NCBI GenBank assembly: GCA_964415045.1
Contig: CAYPZL010000006.1
Coordinates: 1-64,000, forward strand
Source of the DNA: CAYPZL01 sp964415045
GTDB taxonomy: Bacteria > Planctomycetota > Phycisphaerae > Sedimentisphaerales > Anaerobacaceae
Length of the DNA: 64,000 nucleotides
Direction of reading: 5' to 3'
The position numbers were made by a program, and so were the translations under genes. Below, piece after piece: positions 17,367 to 26,279 of the stretch. Under the pieces are notes generated by a model. The model searched no databases, was not told the DNA's origin, and saw nothing but the letters and a program-made list of their open reading frames with translations. Position 1 is the first letter of the stretch; each line of letters starts with the position of its first letter.

Positions 17367-18960
17367 CGGAGACCCCCTCGTCGTCCGGACGCAGACTGCC
17401 CTGCGTGACGCGATAGACTTCTTCCAGCGTGGTGATTCCCGCCAGGGCCTTCTGCATGCCGTCCTCCCTCAGACATTTCATGCCTTTTCGCACGGCCGTC
17501 TGTTTGATTACGTGTGATCCGCGCTGCTGCGTGATGAGATTCTTGATCTCATCGTCGACGAGCATGAGCTCGAAGATTCCTTTGCGGCCCCGGTAGCCGG
17601 TCTGGAGGCACTGGTCGCAGCCACGCCCTTTGTGAAACTGCGGGTATTCGACCCCCATCCGCCTCAGCTCGCTCGAGAGCGCGGGATCGTGCCGATAATC
17701 GTGAGGCTCTTTGCAGCCGGGGCAGATGACCCGCAACAGTCGCTGGGCCATCACGCCGACCACCGTGGACGAAATGAGGTAGGGCTCGATCCCCATGTCG
17801 ATGAGCCGGGTGACCGCCGAGGGGGCGTCGTTGGTATGGAGCGTGCTGAGAACCAGATGTCCCGTCAGCGCCGCCTGGATGGCAATTTCGGCGGTTTCGC
17901 GATCCCGAATCTCCCCGATCATGATGATGTCGGGGTCCTGGCGGAGGATGTGCCGCAGGCAGTTGGCGAAGGTCAGTTTGATCTTCGGCCGGACCTGCAT
18001 CTGGCCGATGCCCGACAACTGGTACTCGATGGGATCTTCGACGGTGAGGATATTACGCTCTTCGCAGTTGAGCTCGTTCAGCGCCGCGTAAAGGGTGGTC
18101 GTTTTGCCGCTGCCGGTGGGGCCGGTAATCAGGATGATTCCGTGCGAGAGTGTGATCAGCTCCCGGAAGATGTTCAGTGCCTGGACGCCGAAACCGATGT
18201 CCTCCAGTGCCAGTTCTCCGCGGCCCTTGTCGAGCAGTCGCAGCACCACCCTCTCGCCACCGGCGGTCGGAATCACCGAGACGCGAATGTCGACCAGCTC
18301 CTCGCCGATCCGGACCCGACTCTGGCCGTCCTGCGGCAGGCGATGCTCGGCGATGTTCAAGTTGGCCATGATCTTCAACCGCGACGAAAGGGAGCTGACC
18401 TGGCGTTTGGGCAGCGTCAGCGTGTTGTGCAGAACGCCGTCGATACGAAAGCGGATCTTCACTTCGTTTTCATAGGGTTCAATGTGGATGTCGCTGGCCC
18501 GGCTGTGCACGGCCTGAAAGAGGATCTTGTTCACCAGTTTGATCGCCGGCGCCTTGCTGGCGATACTGAGCAGGTCCTCGGCGTGCGTCTGCACGGTGCT
18601 GACGCCGTTGTCCGTGCTCTGGGCCACTCCGCTCGGCGGATCGGGGCTGTAGTAGTTCTCTTCTTCTCCGGTCGCCTGGTAATAGCAACGGCTGATGGCG
18701 TTTTCGATCTCCGCCGGCGCGCACGTCACACGAGGACAGGGCCGGCCCAGGATCCCTACGATCGCGTCGTACGCCTCCGTGTTGAGCGGGTCGGCCAACG
18801 CGATGGCGATCTCCCCGTCCTCCAGGATGATGGGGATGGCGCACTGCTTCTTGAGAAACTCCAGCGGCAGTTTTCGCACCACGTCCGGGTTCAACTGCTC
18901 GGCGGAGATTCTCTGCAGTTGCCGCTGCTTGGCCTGGTTGGTCATGTCTGGATTCACCAA
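17353..18960 (-). CDS. gspE: Type II secretion ATPase GspE
   Basis: 535 residues. It has an N-terminal MshEN-like domain (about 15-100), then N2E and the RecA-like core. Walker A is GPTGSGKT at 280-287, the Asp box TVEDPIEYQ at about 306-314, Walker B LRQDPDIIMIGEIRD at 339-353, and the His box LVLSTLHTNDAPSA after it. Four cysteines (413, 416, 448, 451) form the zinc site of the C-terminal domain. The enzyme powers pseudopilus assembly from the cytoplasm. Starts 112 nt after the gspD stop. Confidence 0.96.
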   Translation of the reverse strand: MVNPDMTNQAKQRQLQRISAEQLNPDVVRKLPLEFLKKQCAIPIILEDGEIAIALADPLNTEAYDAIVGILGRPCPRVTCAPAEIENAISRCYYQATGEEENYYSPDPPSGVAQSTDNGVSTVQTHAEDLLSIASKAPAIKLVNKILFQAVHSRASDIHIEPYENEVKIRFRIDGVLHNTLTLPKRQVSSLSSRLKIMANLNIAEHRLPQDGQSRVRIGEELVDIRVSVIPTAGGERVVLRLLDKGRGELALEDIGFGVQALNIFRELITLSHGIILITGPTGSGKTTTLYAALNELNCEERNILTVEDPIEYQLSGIGQMQVRPKIKLTFANCLRHILRQDPDIIMIGEIRDRETAEIAIQAALTGHLVLSTLHTNDAPSAVTRLIDMGIEPYLISSTVVGVMAQRLLRVICPGCKEPHDYRHDPALSSELRRMGVEYPQFHKGRGCDQCLQTGYRGRKGIFELMLVDDEIKNLITQQRGSHVIKQTAVRKGMKCLREDGMQKALAGITTLEEVYRVTQGSLRPDDEGVSDACR

Positions 18961-19072
18961 GGTTTCCTCGCGAATTCAGAAGACAAAAACGACCCGCTTC
19001 GCCGCTCGGCAGCGGCTTCGCGATGGGGTGAGGCCGCGGGCTTTGCCGTTTTGCCTTGTGATTCTTCGTTTC

Positions 19073-21352
19073 TCAGCGGTTCTGCTCCAGAGCGGGAGCC
19101 ATCTGCTGTCTTTTCTTCTCGGTCATTTCCAATAGCTGCTCCTGGCTCGCCATGACATGCGGCGTTATGAAGATGAGCAGGTTCGTTTTCTGGGACAAGT
19201 CTCGCTGGGATCGGAAGAGCGGTCCCACCAGCGGCATATCACCGACCAGGGGGACCTTCGTTTGCACTTTCGTCGTGTCATCACGAATGAGGCCGCCAAT
19301 GACAATCGTGGCCCCGCTGTTCATGGTGACGACCGTCTGGGCGGTTCGTTTGGCCGTCGTCGGCGTCTCGGGCGATGGGGCCGAGACGTCCTCCAGCAGC
19401 TTGGTAAACTCCGTGTCCAGATTCAGCCGAATCAAGCCCCCCTGGCTGACGTGCGGAGTGATCTCCAGGGTGATGCCGACGTCCTTGTATTCGTAGCTCT
19501 GAATGACCGTCGGCGTGATGAAGTCCGTGGTCTCGGTGATTCTCGACTGGACGACGAAGGCGCGATTCTCACCCACGACGATTTTGGCCCGACGATGATT
19601 CGAAGTCACGATCAGAGGCGTCGAGAGGATGTTGACCGAAGACTCTCTTTCCAGGGCCTTGAGGATGGCGGCAATCTGGACGCCGTCGCCGCTTCCTTTC
19701 CACGCTCCCACCGCCAGTCCTTCGTAGTCTCCGCTGACGAAATCCACCCGGGGTCCGAGATTGGTCAGTCCAAAGCCCCGTACGCTGTTGGCCACCGCCT
19801 CGTCCAGCGTGGCCCAATCCACGCCGATTTCCCGGAGCCCCTCTTCCGTTACCTCGAGGATCATCATCTCGACGAGCACCTGTTCTCGTATGATGTCGAG
19901 CTTTTCCACGATCTTGGTAAGCACCTCGTAATCCTGGGGCGAGGCGACGACGATCAGGGAATTGGTGCTGCCGTCAGCGGTGATCTGGACCTGCTGCGTG
20001 GCCTCGACGGCGCCGGTCAATCTCATGCTGGCCAGAGCTGCCTCCAGGGAGGGCGCGACCTCGTTGGCATCGGCGTTCTTGAGGTAGACCACGTGGATGT
20101 TGTCCGTGCCGGTCGGCCGTTCGATGTCGAGCTGCTCGGCCAACTGGGCCACCATCTCGGCGTCTTGCGGCGTCGCCACGACGATCAGCGAATTGGTTCT
20201 CTCGTCGGGCAGGACCGTAGGTCCCTCGCGCTGGGGCGGGGCGGTTCGGGCGCGTCCGGCCGGTACGGCGGTTGTTTTCGTCTTCTGCAGGATCTGCGTG
20301 ATGTGCTCGCTGAGCACATGGGCCGAGGCATGGGTTAGAGGAAACAGATGCACCGTTTCTCTGGATCCCTCGACGTCCAGGCGTTGGACGATCTGGGCGA
20401 TGTAGTGGATGTTCGCCGAGGTGTCGGTCACCATGATCGAGTTCGTCCGGGCATACGTGGCCAACTGTGCCCCGGTCGAGAGAATCGGCTGGATGATCTG
20501 CTTGACCTCGGTGGCGTCTGCATACACCAGCGGCATAATCTGCGTCACGATAGCGTCGTTCCGCGGAATGTACGCCGGATCGGCGCCGATGCGAACGTGC
20601 AGGCTGCTCTTGGCGGCGTCCGCCTTGGGGACAACTTTGACGGCGTGTTCGGTCGCAACGGCCGCATAGCCGTGAACGTCCAAGATAGTCTGGAGAAACG
20701 CGTAGATGTCGCCCAGGCGGATCGGCGTCGGCGACATGACGGTTACCGTGCCCTGGACACTCTCAGCCGGGATGAAGTTGATCCCGGTGATCTCGCCCAC
20801 CGTTTTCAGGACGTCCCGAACGTCCACTCCGTCGAAGTTGATGGTGACCATTTCGTCGGCCATGCCGGGCTCCTGGAGCAACGGCATATTGACGTCGGAG
20901 CCTGTCGCAGATGGAAACGCCGGCGGAGTGGAACCGGCGAATTCCGCGGCCTGCGTCAATACGGTCTGCTCCAATGGCGTCCGCGGCGGCTGCGCCGGCG
21001 GAATCCGAGAGGCTCGTTTCTCTCCCGCATTCGGGGCGGCCGTCGTCACCGTCTCACGGTTCGCCGGTCTTGTAGCGGCCACCGAGGTTCTTTCCTGCCG
21101 CCCTTGTTCCGGCGTTACTTGCGCCGGGCCGGATGGAACCGCCGGCGCGCCGGCTTCTGCTTGTTTCGTACGCCTGAACCGCGAACTTAACTGAACGGGA
21201 GAGACTTCCTGGCTGCTGACCGGCTTGACTTGGCCGCCGCAGCCGCCGCTGTTCATCAGCGCCAGGCACAGCATCAGGCTCAATAATCCCGTCAGCCGTT
21301 GGAGCCGGCCCCTTGCCCGCGGGGTCCCGAAAGAAAGCCGTTTCGTTTTCAA
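19073..21352 (-). CDS. gspD: Type II secretion secretin GspD
   Basis: 759 residues. Residues 1-40 are a signal region ending LMNSGGCGG; a lipoprotein is possible but the lipobox is not canonical. After a low-complexity linker come the N0 domain (VTINFDGVDVRDVLKTVGEI, about 168-187) and three N1-type repeats, each with the NSLIV(V) motif. The C-terminal secretin domain has EVTEEGLREIGVDW, LSTPLIVTSNHRRAKIVVGE and VPLVGDMPLVGPLFRSQ. It forms the outer-membrane channel. The gene follows gspC by 16 nt. Confidence 0.96.
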   Translation of the reverse strand: MKTKRLSFGTPRARGRLQRLTGLLSLMLCLALMNSGGCGGQVKPVSSQEVSPVQLSSRFRRTKQAEAGAPAVPSGPAQVTPEQGRQERTSVAATRPANRETVTTAAPNAGEKRASRIPPAQPPRTPLEQTVLTQAAEFAGSTPPAFPSATGSDVNMPLLQEPGMADEMVTINFDGVDVRDVLKTVGEITGINFIPAESVQGTVTVMSPTPIRLGDIYAFLQTILDVHGYAAVATEHAVKVVPKADAAKSSLHVRIGADPAYIPRNDAIVTQIMPLVYADATEVKQIIQPILSTGAQLATYARTNSIMVTDTSANIHYIAQIVQRLDVEGSRETVHLFPLTHASAHVLSEHITQILQKTKTTAVPAGRARTAPPQREGPTVLPDERTNSLIVVATPQDAEMVAQLAEQLDIERPTGTDNIHVVYLKNADANEVAPSLEAALASMRLTGAVEATQQVQITADGSTNSLIVVASPQDYEVLTKIVEKLDIIREQVLVEMMILEVTEEGLREIGVDWATLDEAVANSVRGFGLTNLGPRVDFVSGDYEGLAVGAWKGSGDGVQIAAILKALERESSVNILSTPLIVTSNHRRAKIVVGENRAFVVQSRITETTDFITPTVIQSYEYKDVGITLEITPHVSQGGLIRLNLDTEFTKLLEDVSAPSPETPTTAKRTAQTVVTMNSGATIVIGGLIRDDTTKVQTKVPLVGDMPLVGPLFRSQRDLSQKTNLLIFITPHVMASQEQLLEMTEKKRQQMAPALEQNR

Positions 21353-21368
21353 GGTCTTCTCCGATTTC

Positions 21369-22259
21369 CTATAGATCGAACGCCAGTTCTTTGACCTGGT
21401 CCTTGCGCAACAACTCGATGCGTATTTGCGGCTGCGTTCTGGCCTTCTGAAGCACCTGGAACGCCTTCTGTTTGCTGGTGAGGTTTTGCCCGTTGACGGT
21501 CCGAACCACGTCGCCGTTGCGCAGGCCGAACATTCCGGCCAGTGGGGTATTCTCCAGACCTGTGATTTTCAGTCCCTGGGTCTGACCGTTCTCTATGTGG
21601 GGTACGATGGTTGCCTTGCGGAAGATGTCTTCCACATATCCCAATTTTGCTGAAGCCGGACGCGCGGTTCCCTCACCAGACGGATCGCGACGCGTTCTTG
21701 CAGTGTCTTGTGCGTGGTTCGGCTTGCTGCTGCCGCTCTGTGTCGCCGTCGTGTCGGCATGGCGGCTCAGGACCTTTTCCCGGCCCTTATGACGCAGAAC
21801 AACCACATCGGACCGAATGGACTCAACGGTCGCCGAGGCCACCACGTCTCCGATCTTGTAAGGACGCGTCGTGTTGGTTGCGGTGTCCAGGATTACGGCC
21901 CGCGACGTGATGGGTCCGCCTGCAATAGTGCCGACCAGCCTCAGGCCCAACTCTTGCTCCGCTGAGGCCGCCGCGACGGGCGAAATCTCCGGGCCCGGGC
22001 TCGTACGGGGGGCAGGAGCGGTGTCTGGGCCCATGAATAAGTTGTTTTCGAGGATTCTCGAAACGTTGGCGGGGGGCCGAGGCTCAGAAGAGGTTCCCTG
22101 GATCTGCGGACCCTGTTCATCGCCTGCAGCAGCGTGCGGCTTGAGTGCTCTGCGGAGATGCAGCGGTTTTGTCGCCGCCTCGACGGTGACATACACCAAT
22201 ATGCCCGCCAGCAGGGCCTTGATCGCCCAACACAGTGTTGAAGCCTGTTTCTCGTTCAT
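21369..22259 (-). CDS. gspC: Type II secretion protein GspC
   Basis: 296 residues. One membrane helix at about 12-28, then a periplasmic HR domain (LGLRLVGTIAGGPITSRAVI...YKIGDVVASATVESI) that contacts GspD, and a C-terminal PDZ domain (GLKITGLENTPLAGMFGLRN, GDVVRTVNGQNL). This is the complete GspC layout. It is the first gene of the leftward operon and has a leader of about 190 nt behind a plausible sigma-70 promoter. Confidence 0.92.
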   Translation of the reverse strand: MNEKQASTLCWAIKALLAGILVYVTVEAATKPLHLRRALKPHAAAGDEQGPQIQGTSSEPRPPANVSRILENNLFMGPDTAPAPRTSPGPEISPVAAASAEQELGLRLVGTIAGGPITSRAVILDTATNTTRPYKIGDVVASATVESIRSDVVVLRHKGREKVLSRHADTTATQSGSSKPNHAQDTARTRRDPSGEGTARPASAKLGYVEDIFRKATIVPHIENGQTQGLKITGLENTPLAGMFGLRNGDVVRTVNGQNLTSKQKAFQVLQKARTQPQIRIELLRKDQVKELAFDL

Positions 22260-22452
22260 GGCACTTCTCGTCCAAACACACGTTTTCCCTGCGAAATGTA
22301 TCGTCTCGTAGCGGCTTTCACTTAATTTAGAAGGTGTCGTTGTGGAGATGCCTTGGTTCGTGATGAGTAGGTTAGAAACAGCGCGCTATAAAACCATACA
22401 ATACCCCCAAACACAGAAGACCGATAATCGTTCTTCTGGCACATTATAGGAC

Positions 22453-22481
22453 AGTAAAACGCATCGCCGTGCTTGTGTCAA
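22453..22481 (-). promoter_or_regulatory. Candidate sigma-70 promoter of the gsp operon
   Basis: On the minus strand TTGACA (22481-22476) is followed after 17 bases by TTTACT (22458-22453). The -35 is perfect and the -10 matches four of six. It would start transcription about 190 nt before gspC. Confidence 0.45.
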
Positions 22482-22673
22482 GGACTATACGTCGGATCAG
22501 CGGAAATCAGCATCTGCCGCCCAAATGCTCGGCTATTTCCGTGAGTTTCACCAGTCGGGCTCGAAACGCGGCCGGGATTGCATTCGTGGAGTACTGAATT
22601 TAGTGGTGCAGCGAAGACCGCCTATGCGGGCGGTTCCGAAGATATTTTTTCTGGCATTAGGATGGGCCGGCCG

Positions 22674-22707
22674 TGCGTTATAAACCTTTTTTAAAAGGCT
22701 TAACGCA
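22674..22707. repeat. Near-perfect hairpin in the gspC/activator intergenic region
   Basis: TGCGTTA and TAACGCA enclose a second perfect arm pair, CCTTTT and AAAAGG, with a two-base loop. A second hairpin, ACCGCC-N6-GGCGGT, lies at 22617-22634 and is followed by six T at 22645-22650. Both are in the 885-base non-coding stretch between gspC and the activator gene, where no gene is evident before 23145. They could end leftward or rightward leader transcripts or bind a protein. Confidence 0.6.
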
Positions 22708-22757
22708 TGATCTGAGGCGTGGTGGCGCTCGCTGGCCGAAATATGGGTATTTTGGGC

Positions 22758-22787
22758 TTGACTGCTGTCTCCAGCCTTTGGTAAAAT
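22758..22787 (+). promoter_or_regulatory. Candidate sigma-70 promoter of the activator gene
   Basis: TTGACT, an 18-base spacer and TAAAAT (22782-22787) form a good housekeeping promoter. The first convincing gene downstream is the sigma-54 activator at 23145, giving a leader of about 350 bases. Small overlapping open frames inside the leader (22801-23072) lack coherent features. Confidence 0.5.
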
Positions 22788-23144
22788 CAGGGGGTCTGTA
22801 ATGTGTATGGATGCGCCAGTTGTGGCATTTTGGGGAGGTTTGTTGAGGCTCCTTGAGTTAATTGGGGTATGCAACATCCCGGAATGCTACGCGGTCGGCT
22901 TCTTTCGCGCGGTGTGCGCCGGTCTGCTTGCTACAGTGGGTTCCTGGCGGACGTGGGAAAGACAAGCGACGGGAAGTGCCCTGGCCGTTCCCGGAGAATG
23001 AGCATGGATTGCAGAGCAGCCCCTGGTGATGGGGAGTTGCTGATCCGCATGGCATGCTTGTGTGTTACGTGATCGGGCACGGTTCAGGTATCCTAACGGA
23101 GTTGGGGCGCCGCATCGCTAGGGGTCGGAAAAGGAGGAGGACAG

Positions 23145-24152
23145 ATGGAGAGAGATGAGAAGGGGTATGATGCGCGCGTGGACCGTCTGTGCCAAGATCG
23201 CATCCATTCTGCGAATGGCGCGTTTGTCGGAAGGTCCGTCGCGTACAAGTCACTGGCGCAGATTGTGCAAAGGGTGGCACGGCGCAAGTCGTCCGTCACT
23301 CTGGTCGGTGAGACGGGGACCGGCAAAGAGATTGTCGCGCGCCAAATGCACTACAGCAGCAAACGATCTGACGGCCCTTTCATTCCTGTTGATTGCACGA
23401 CCTTGACGGGCCAACTTTTCGAGAGCCAACTCTTCGGTCACGTCAGGGGAGCCTTCACGGGGGCGGCCGCCGATACGCTTGGCTTTTTCCGTGCCGCTGA
23501 CGGAGGCACCCTCCTGCTGGACGAGATCGGAGAGCTTGACCTCGGATTGCAGGCCAAACTGCTTCGCGTGTTGCAGGAATCCTGCGTGGTGCCGGTGGGA
23601 TCCACCCAGGCGTATCCGGTGGACGTGCGCGTGATCAGCGCCACCAACTCTGACCTCAAGGATATGGTCCGTGCAGGTACGTTTCGAGCGGATCTGTATT
23701 TCCGTCTCAATATCGTTCAGATCACGATTCCGCCGCTTCGGGAGCGCAAGGAGGACATCGTCTTGCTGGCGGAACACTTCTTGGATCGTCAGGCCGAGCT
23801 GTACGGTGAGCCGCGAAAGGTGCTCTCCGAGCAGACCAAGAGGGTGCTGCTGAGTTACGATTGGCCGGGCAACGTGCGCGAGCTGGCCAATGTGATTGAG
23901 AACGCCTACGTGATGAGCAAGGGAGAGACCGTGAATCTCTCTGCCTTGCCGCCGAGTGTTTTTGCGGGCGAGTCCCTGTTGTCTGAGCGGGCGCAAGTCA
24001 AGTCTCTGGCTGACTTGCAGAAGAACGCCGTGATCGAAGCCCTGGCGGCGGCCAGAGGACGGAAGACGTATGCAGCCAAGATATTGGGCATCAGCTACCG
24101 CAGGCTGGTCCGGCTGATGCAGAAACACGCCCTTCACCCGAACTACCGGTAA
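23145..24152 (+). CDS. Sigma-54 dependent transcriptional activator without receiver domain (PspF-like)
   Basis: 335 residues preceded by a strong AAGGAGGAGG site. After only 25 leading residues it enters the AAA+ domain: Walker A GETGTGKE at 55-62, the sigma-54 contact loop GAFTGA at 102-107, Walker B LLLDEIGE at 123-130, the arginine region FRADLYFRLN and PGNVREL. The last 40 residues are a FIS-type helix-turn-helix (AAKILGISYRRLVRLMQKH). There is no receiver, GAF or PAS domain, so its activity must be set by another protein, as PspF is by PspA. It lies upstream of a sigma-54 promoter, a degenerate receiver gene and four PEP-CTERM genes, and is likely their regulator. In known PEP-CTERM loci the equivalent activator (PrsR) carries its own receiver. 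Confidence 0.93.
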   Translation: MERDEKGYDARVDRLCQDRIHSANGAFVGRSVAYKSLAQIVQRVARRKSSVTLVGETGTGKEIVARQMHYSSKRSDGPFIPVDCTTLTGQLFESQLFGHVRGAFTGAAADTLGFFRAADGGTLLLDEIGELDLGLQAKLLRVLQESCVVPVGSTQAYPVDVRVISATNSDLKDMVRAGTFRADLYFRLNIVQITIPPLRERKEDIVLLAEHFLDRQAELYGEPRKVLSEQTKRVLLSYDWPGNVRELANVIENAYVMSKGETVNLSALPPSVFAGESLLSERAQVKSLADLQKNAVIEALAAARGRKTYAAKILGISYRRLVRLMQKHALHPNYR

Positions 24153-24507
24153 TATCGCGTGCCTCGCGCGCTCGCCCACCAGCGCCACACCCGTGGTCTG
24201 CCATTGTCTGTCCCCCTCTAACTCGTAGAGTTCCTCAGGTCACATCCTTTCCGGTTGAATTCATGATATTGCGCCACCGGGCTTTCAGTGCGCTCCCTGG
24301 ACAGTTTGTCTTTTCGTCAAAAACTGACGAATCTGCAATCTCGCCGCAAGTCCGTGACAGTCGGTGATTTAGAGACAAAATGGGTGCATTGGGTGGACAA
24401 AACGGCAATGGGCCGTCTCACGGCGCTCGTACGGCGATGGACCAGCGAGGGCATTGTAAGTCCTTTTGTGAGCTTGTGTTAGGAGAAATGCGGTCGTTTT
24501 GGGGTTG
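24153..24507. other. Intergenic region, nothing recognised
   Basis: About 355 bases between the activator stop and the sigma-54 promoter. A 64-codon open frame at 24288-24482 has no ribosome site or family features. No terminator with a T-run is visible. Confidence 0.5.
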
Positions 24508-24524
24508 TTGGCACGTGGTTTGTA
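24508..24524 (+). promoter_or_regulatory. Sigma-54 (-24/-12) promoter
   Basis: TTGGCACGTGGTTTGTA matches the consensus TTGGCACG-N4-TTGCW except that the -12 element is GT rather than GC. The GG at 24510-24511 and the G at 24522 have the required 12-base spacing. It lies 239 bases before the receiver-like gene and just after the gene for a sigma-54 activator, the context expected for a real site. Confidence 0.75.
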
Positions 24525-24762
24525 GTAAGAGAAAGAAGCTATGAACCTTTGCGAGGAGTACGCATGGGTTGATGGACGGGGAGTATATGGAGTGTGACAA
24601 GAGTCCCGCCTATCGCTCAGCTACGAGCTTCCGAAGAGGTTCCGGTGATGTTATTTGCCGTAAAGGTATTCGGTTCAGATATGTTTCGATACGACGAGCT
24701 TTGATGAGGAGGCCGTCGCATGACGTGTGCGGCGAATGGTGGGAACCGAATAGGATCAAGTA

Positions 24763-25335
24763 ATGAAAGAGGCAGAAATACTCGCCGTAGACATCGCCGA
24801 CAAGGCGTCCGTGCTGGAGAAGCTGCCGGTTACGGTGCTGTCGGCCGAACACGGCGCTGAGGCGATCCGTTATCTGCGCTGTTGGGACGTCTTGTCGCTG
24901 CTGAGCCGGTGGGACTTGCCGGACATGCCCGACGGCGGACTGCTGCAGCGTGTGGTGGCTGCGAAACCGCAGTTGTTGACCATGGCGTTGATCGAACCGG
25001 GAAATCGGGAACAGGAAAGGGCGTCTCGGGTTCTGGGAGTAACGATGGTATTGCTGGAAAACACAGGTGATGAGCACTTCTTTGAGGCCGTGTATCAGCT
25101 TCTCGGTCGGCCGGATCTCGCTGAGGTCTCCCGAGACGAGGCGGTCGGTCGGGAGTCCGAGGTCGTCTCGTCGCCTGGCAACATCTTGTCCTTAGCCTCT
25201 AACACTCTCCATACTCCAAGCTGGGTTTGTCAGTCGGCCAGTGATCGCGCGGTTGTCAAACCCAGCCTGCAAACGACCGCGGCGTCAGACGCTGCGTTTG
25301 AGGTACGTTTGGAACGAAGGGAGAATACGAGGTGA
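24763..25335 (+). CDS. Degenerate receiver-domain protein
   Basis: 190 residues with TAGGA seven bases before the ATG. Residues 5-115 have the alternating alpha/beta pattern of a response regulator receiver: ILAVDI, VTVLSAEHGAEAIRYLR, LSRWDLPDMPDG, ALIEPGNREQ and VTMVLLEN. The position of the phospho-acceptor aspartate, four residues before the proline of LPD, is R49, and the conserved lysine near the end is also missing, so it cannot be phosphorylated in the normal way. Residues 120-190 are low-complexity and probably disordered. It sits between a sigma-54 promoter and a strong terminator, as a single-gene transcript. A role as a partner of the receiverless activator is inference. Confidence 0.72.
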   Translation: MKEAEILAVDIADKASVLEKLPVTVLSAEHGAEAIRYLRCWDVLSLLSRWDLPDMPDGGLLQRVVAAKPQLLTMALIEPGNREQERASRVLGVTMVLLENTGDEHFFEAVYQLLGRPDLAEVSRDEAVGRESEVVSSPGNILSLASNTLHTPSWVCQSASDRAVVKPSLQTTAASDAAFEVRLERRENTR

Positions 25336-25448
25336 GCCAAGTAAGACCATCTCTCTCCATCATGCCGGGTCGGTCAGCCACTGGTCGAGCGGACGGTCGA
25401 GCCCGGCAGCGAACGATCGCAGCGGCTCCGTCGCTGTGTTAACGAGTA

Positions 25449-25496
25449 TGGGCCGGCCCCGAAGATCACTGGCCGGTCTTGGGTCGGCCCATTTTT
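25449..25496 (+). terminator. Rho-independent terminator of the receiver-like gene
   Basis: TGGGCCGGCCC (25449-25459) pairs with GGGTCGGCCCA (25481-25491) over eleven pairs including one G-T, followed by five T. It is 113 bases after the stop of the receiver-like gene. Confidence 0.85.
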
Positions 25497-26279
25497 GGCG
25501 TTTCAGAGGTCAGTGATGTGAGGGTGTCAGCCGGTAGATGAGGGCCCAGCCATCCGGCAGATGCCGTCGCCCCGACGCCAAGACCGGCGTGGTGAAGTCA
25601 GTCGATTATGCCAGTGATCGACGGGACGGGAGCCCGTGCAGTGTAGATGCGCGGCGCGCCCAAACGGAGCGGCCATTATGTGTGCTTCGAGGCAAGACAG
25701 ACCGGATCAGTGATGAAACGGCTGGGCAACGGAACACAGAGAGGAGCTGAAGCTGTCCATGAAGCTGCTTGTGCCACAAGAGGCGGTCGAAGTGGTAACC
25801 GGGTGGGCCAACTGTGCGTTGGCCAGGCCCGCCGCTTGTCCTGCAACGGGCGATGGCAGCCGGATGTCCGAAGTCAGTAAGGACGAGACAGACGCACCGC
25901 CAAATCGGTGCGGGCTCCGTACCGAACAATCAAAATGACCGGTCGGTGATAGAGAGTCTTTGGTGCCAGTGATCGACGACGACCGGCAAGGTGATCAGGA
26001 AAGGAGAAGTGCTAATGACGTAGATCGGCCCGTGTTGGGCCAGTGATCGACGACGTCGGGAGGAATGGGCAAGACAGAGAGACGTCAGGGGCGTGTTCCC
26101 CGGCCAGGGAGCACATGCCCGGTCATTCGGAGGGAATCGAGAAGACAGGTGATGTGGTCCGGGCGTCGACCGGCACCGGACCGGAACGAGTGTTAGCCTA
26201 CGATAGAACGTAGCAGCGAGCATTACCCGGCGGCAAAACGCCGGACCTGATGCTCCGCCAAAATGGAAGAAGGAGAAAA
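25497..26279 (+). repeat. Long non-coding leader with degenerate CAGTGAT-type repeats before PEP-CTERM gene 1
   Basis: About 780 bases with no convincing gene. The word CAGTGAT or a close form recurs near 25510, 25611, 25708, 25875, 25967 and 26041, several times as CCAGTGATCGACG. The copy at 25965 continues into AAAGGAGAAGTGCTAATG ACGTAGATCGGCCC (26000-26031), which recurs in altered form before PEP-CTERM gene 4 at 29418-29450. A short perfect stem, CCGGCG-N6-CGCCGG, stands at 26227-26244 just before the gene. The region looks like a structured leader or a row of binding sites; its function is unknown. Confidence 0.55.

Noticed and set aside
22436..22455. TGGCAC word at about 22438 as a sigma-54 promoter
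   Set aside because: No TTGC or TTGT at the required spacing.
22801..23072. Two overlapping open frames of 66 and 67 codons before the activator gene
   Set aside because: No ribosome site and no conserved features; treated as leader.
24569..24763. 64-codon open frame overlapping the start of the receiver-like gene
   Set aside because: Needs a TTG start at poor spacing; sequence is basic and featureless. The TAATG overlap with the next gene is suggestive but not enough.
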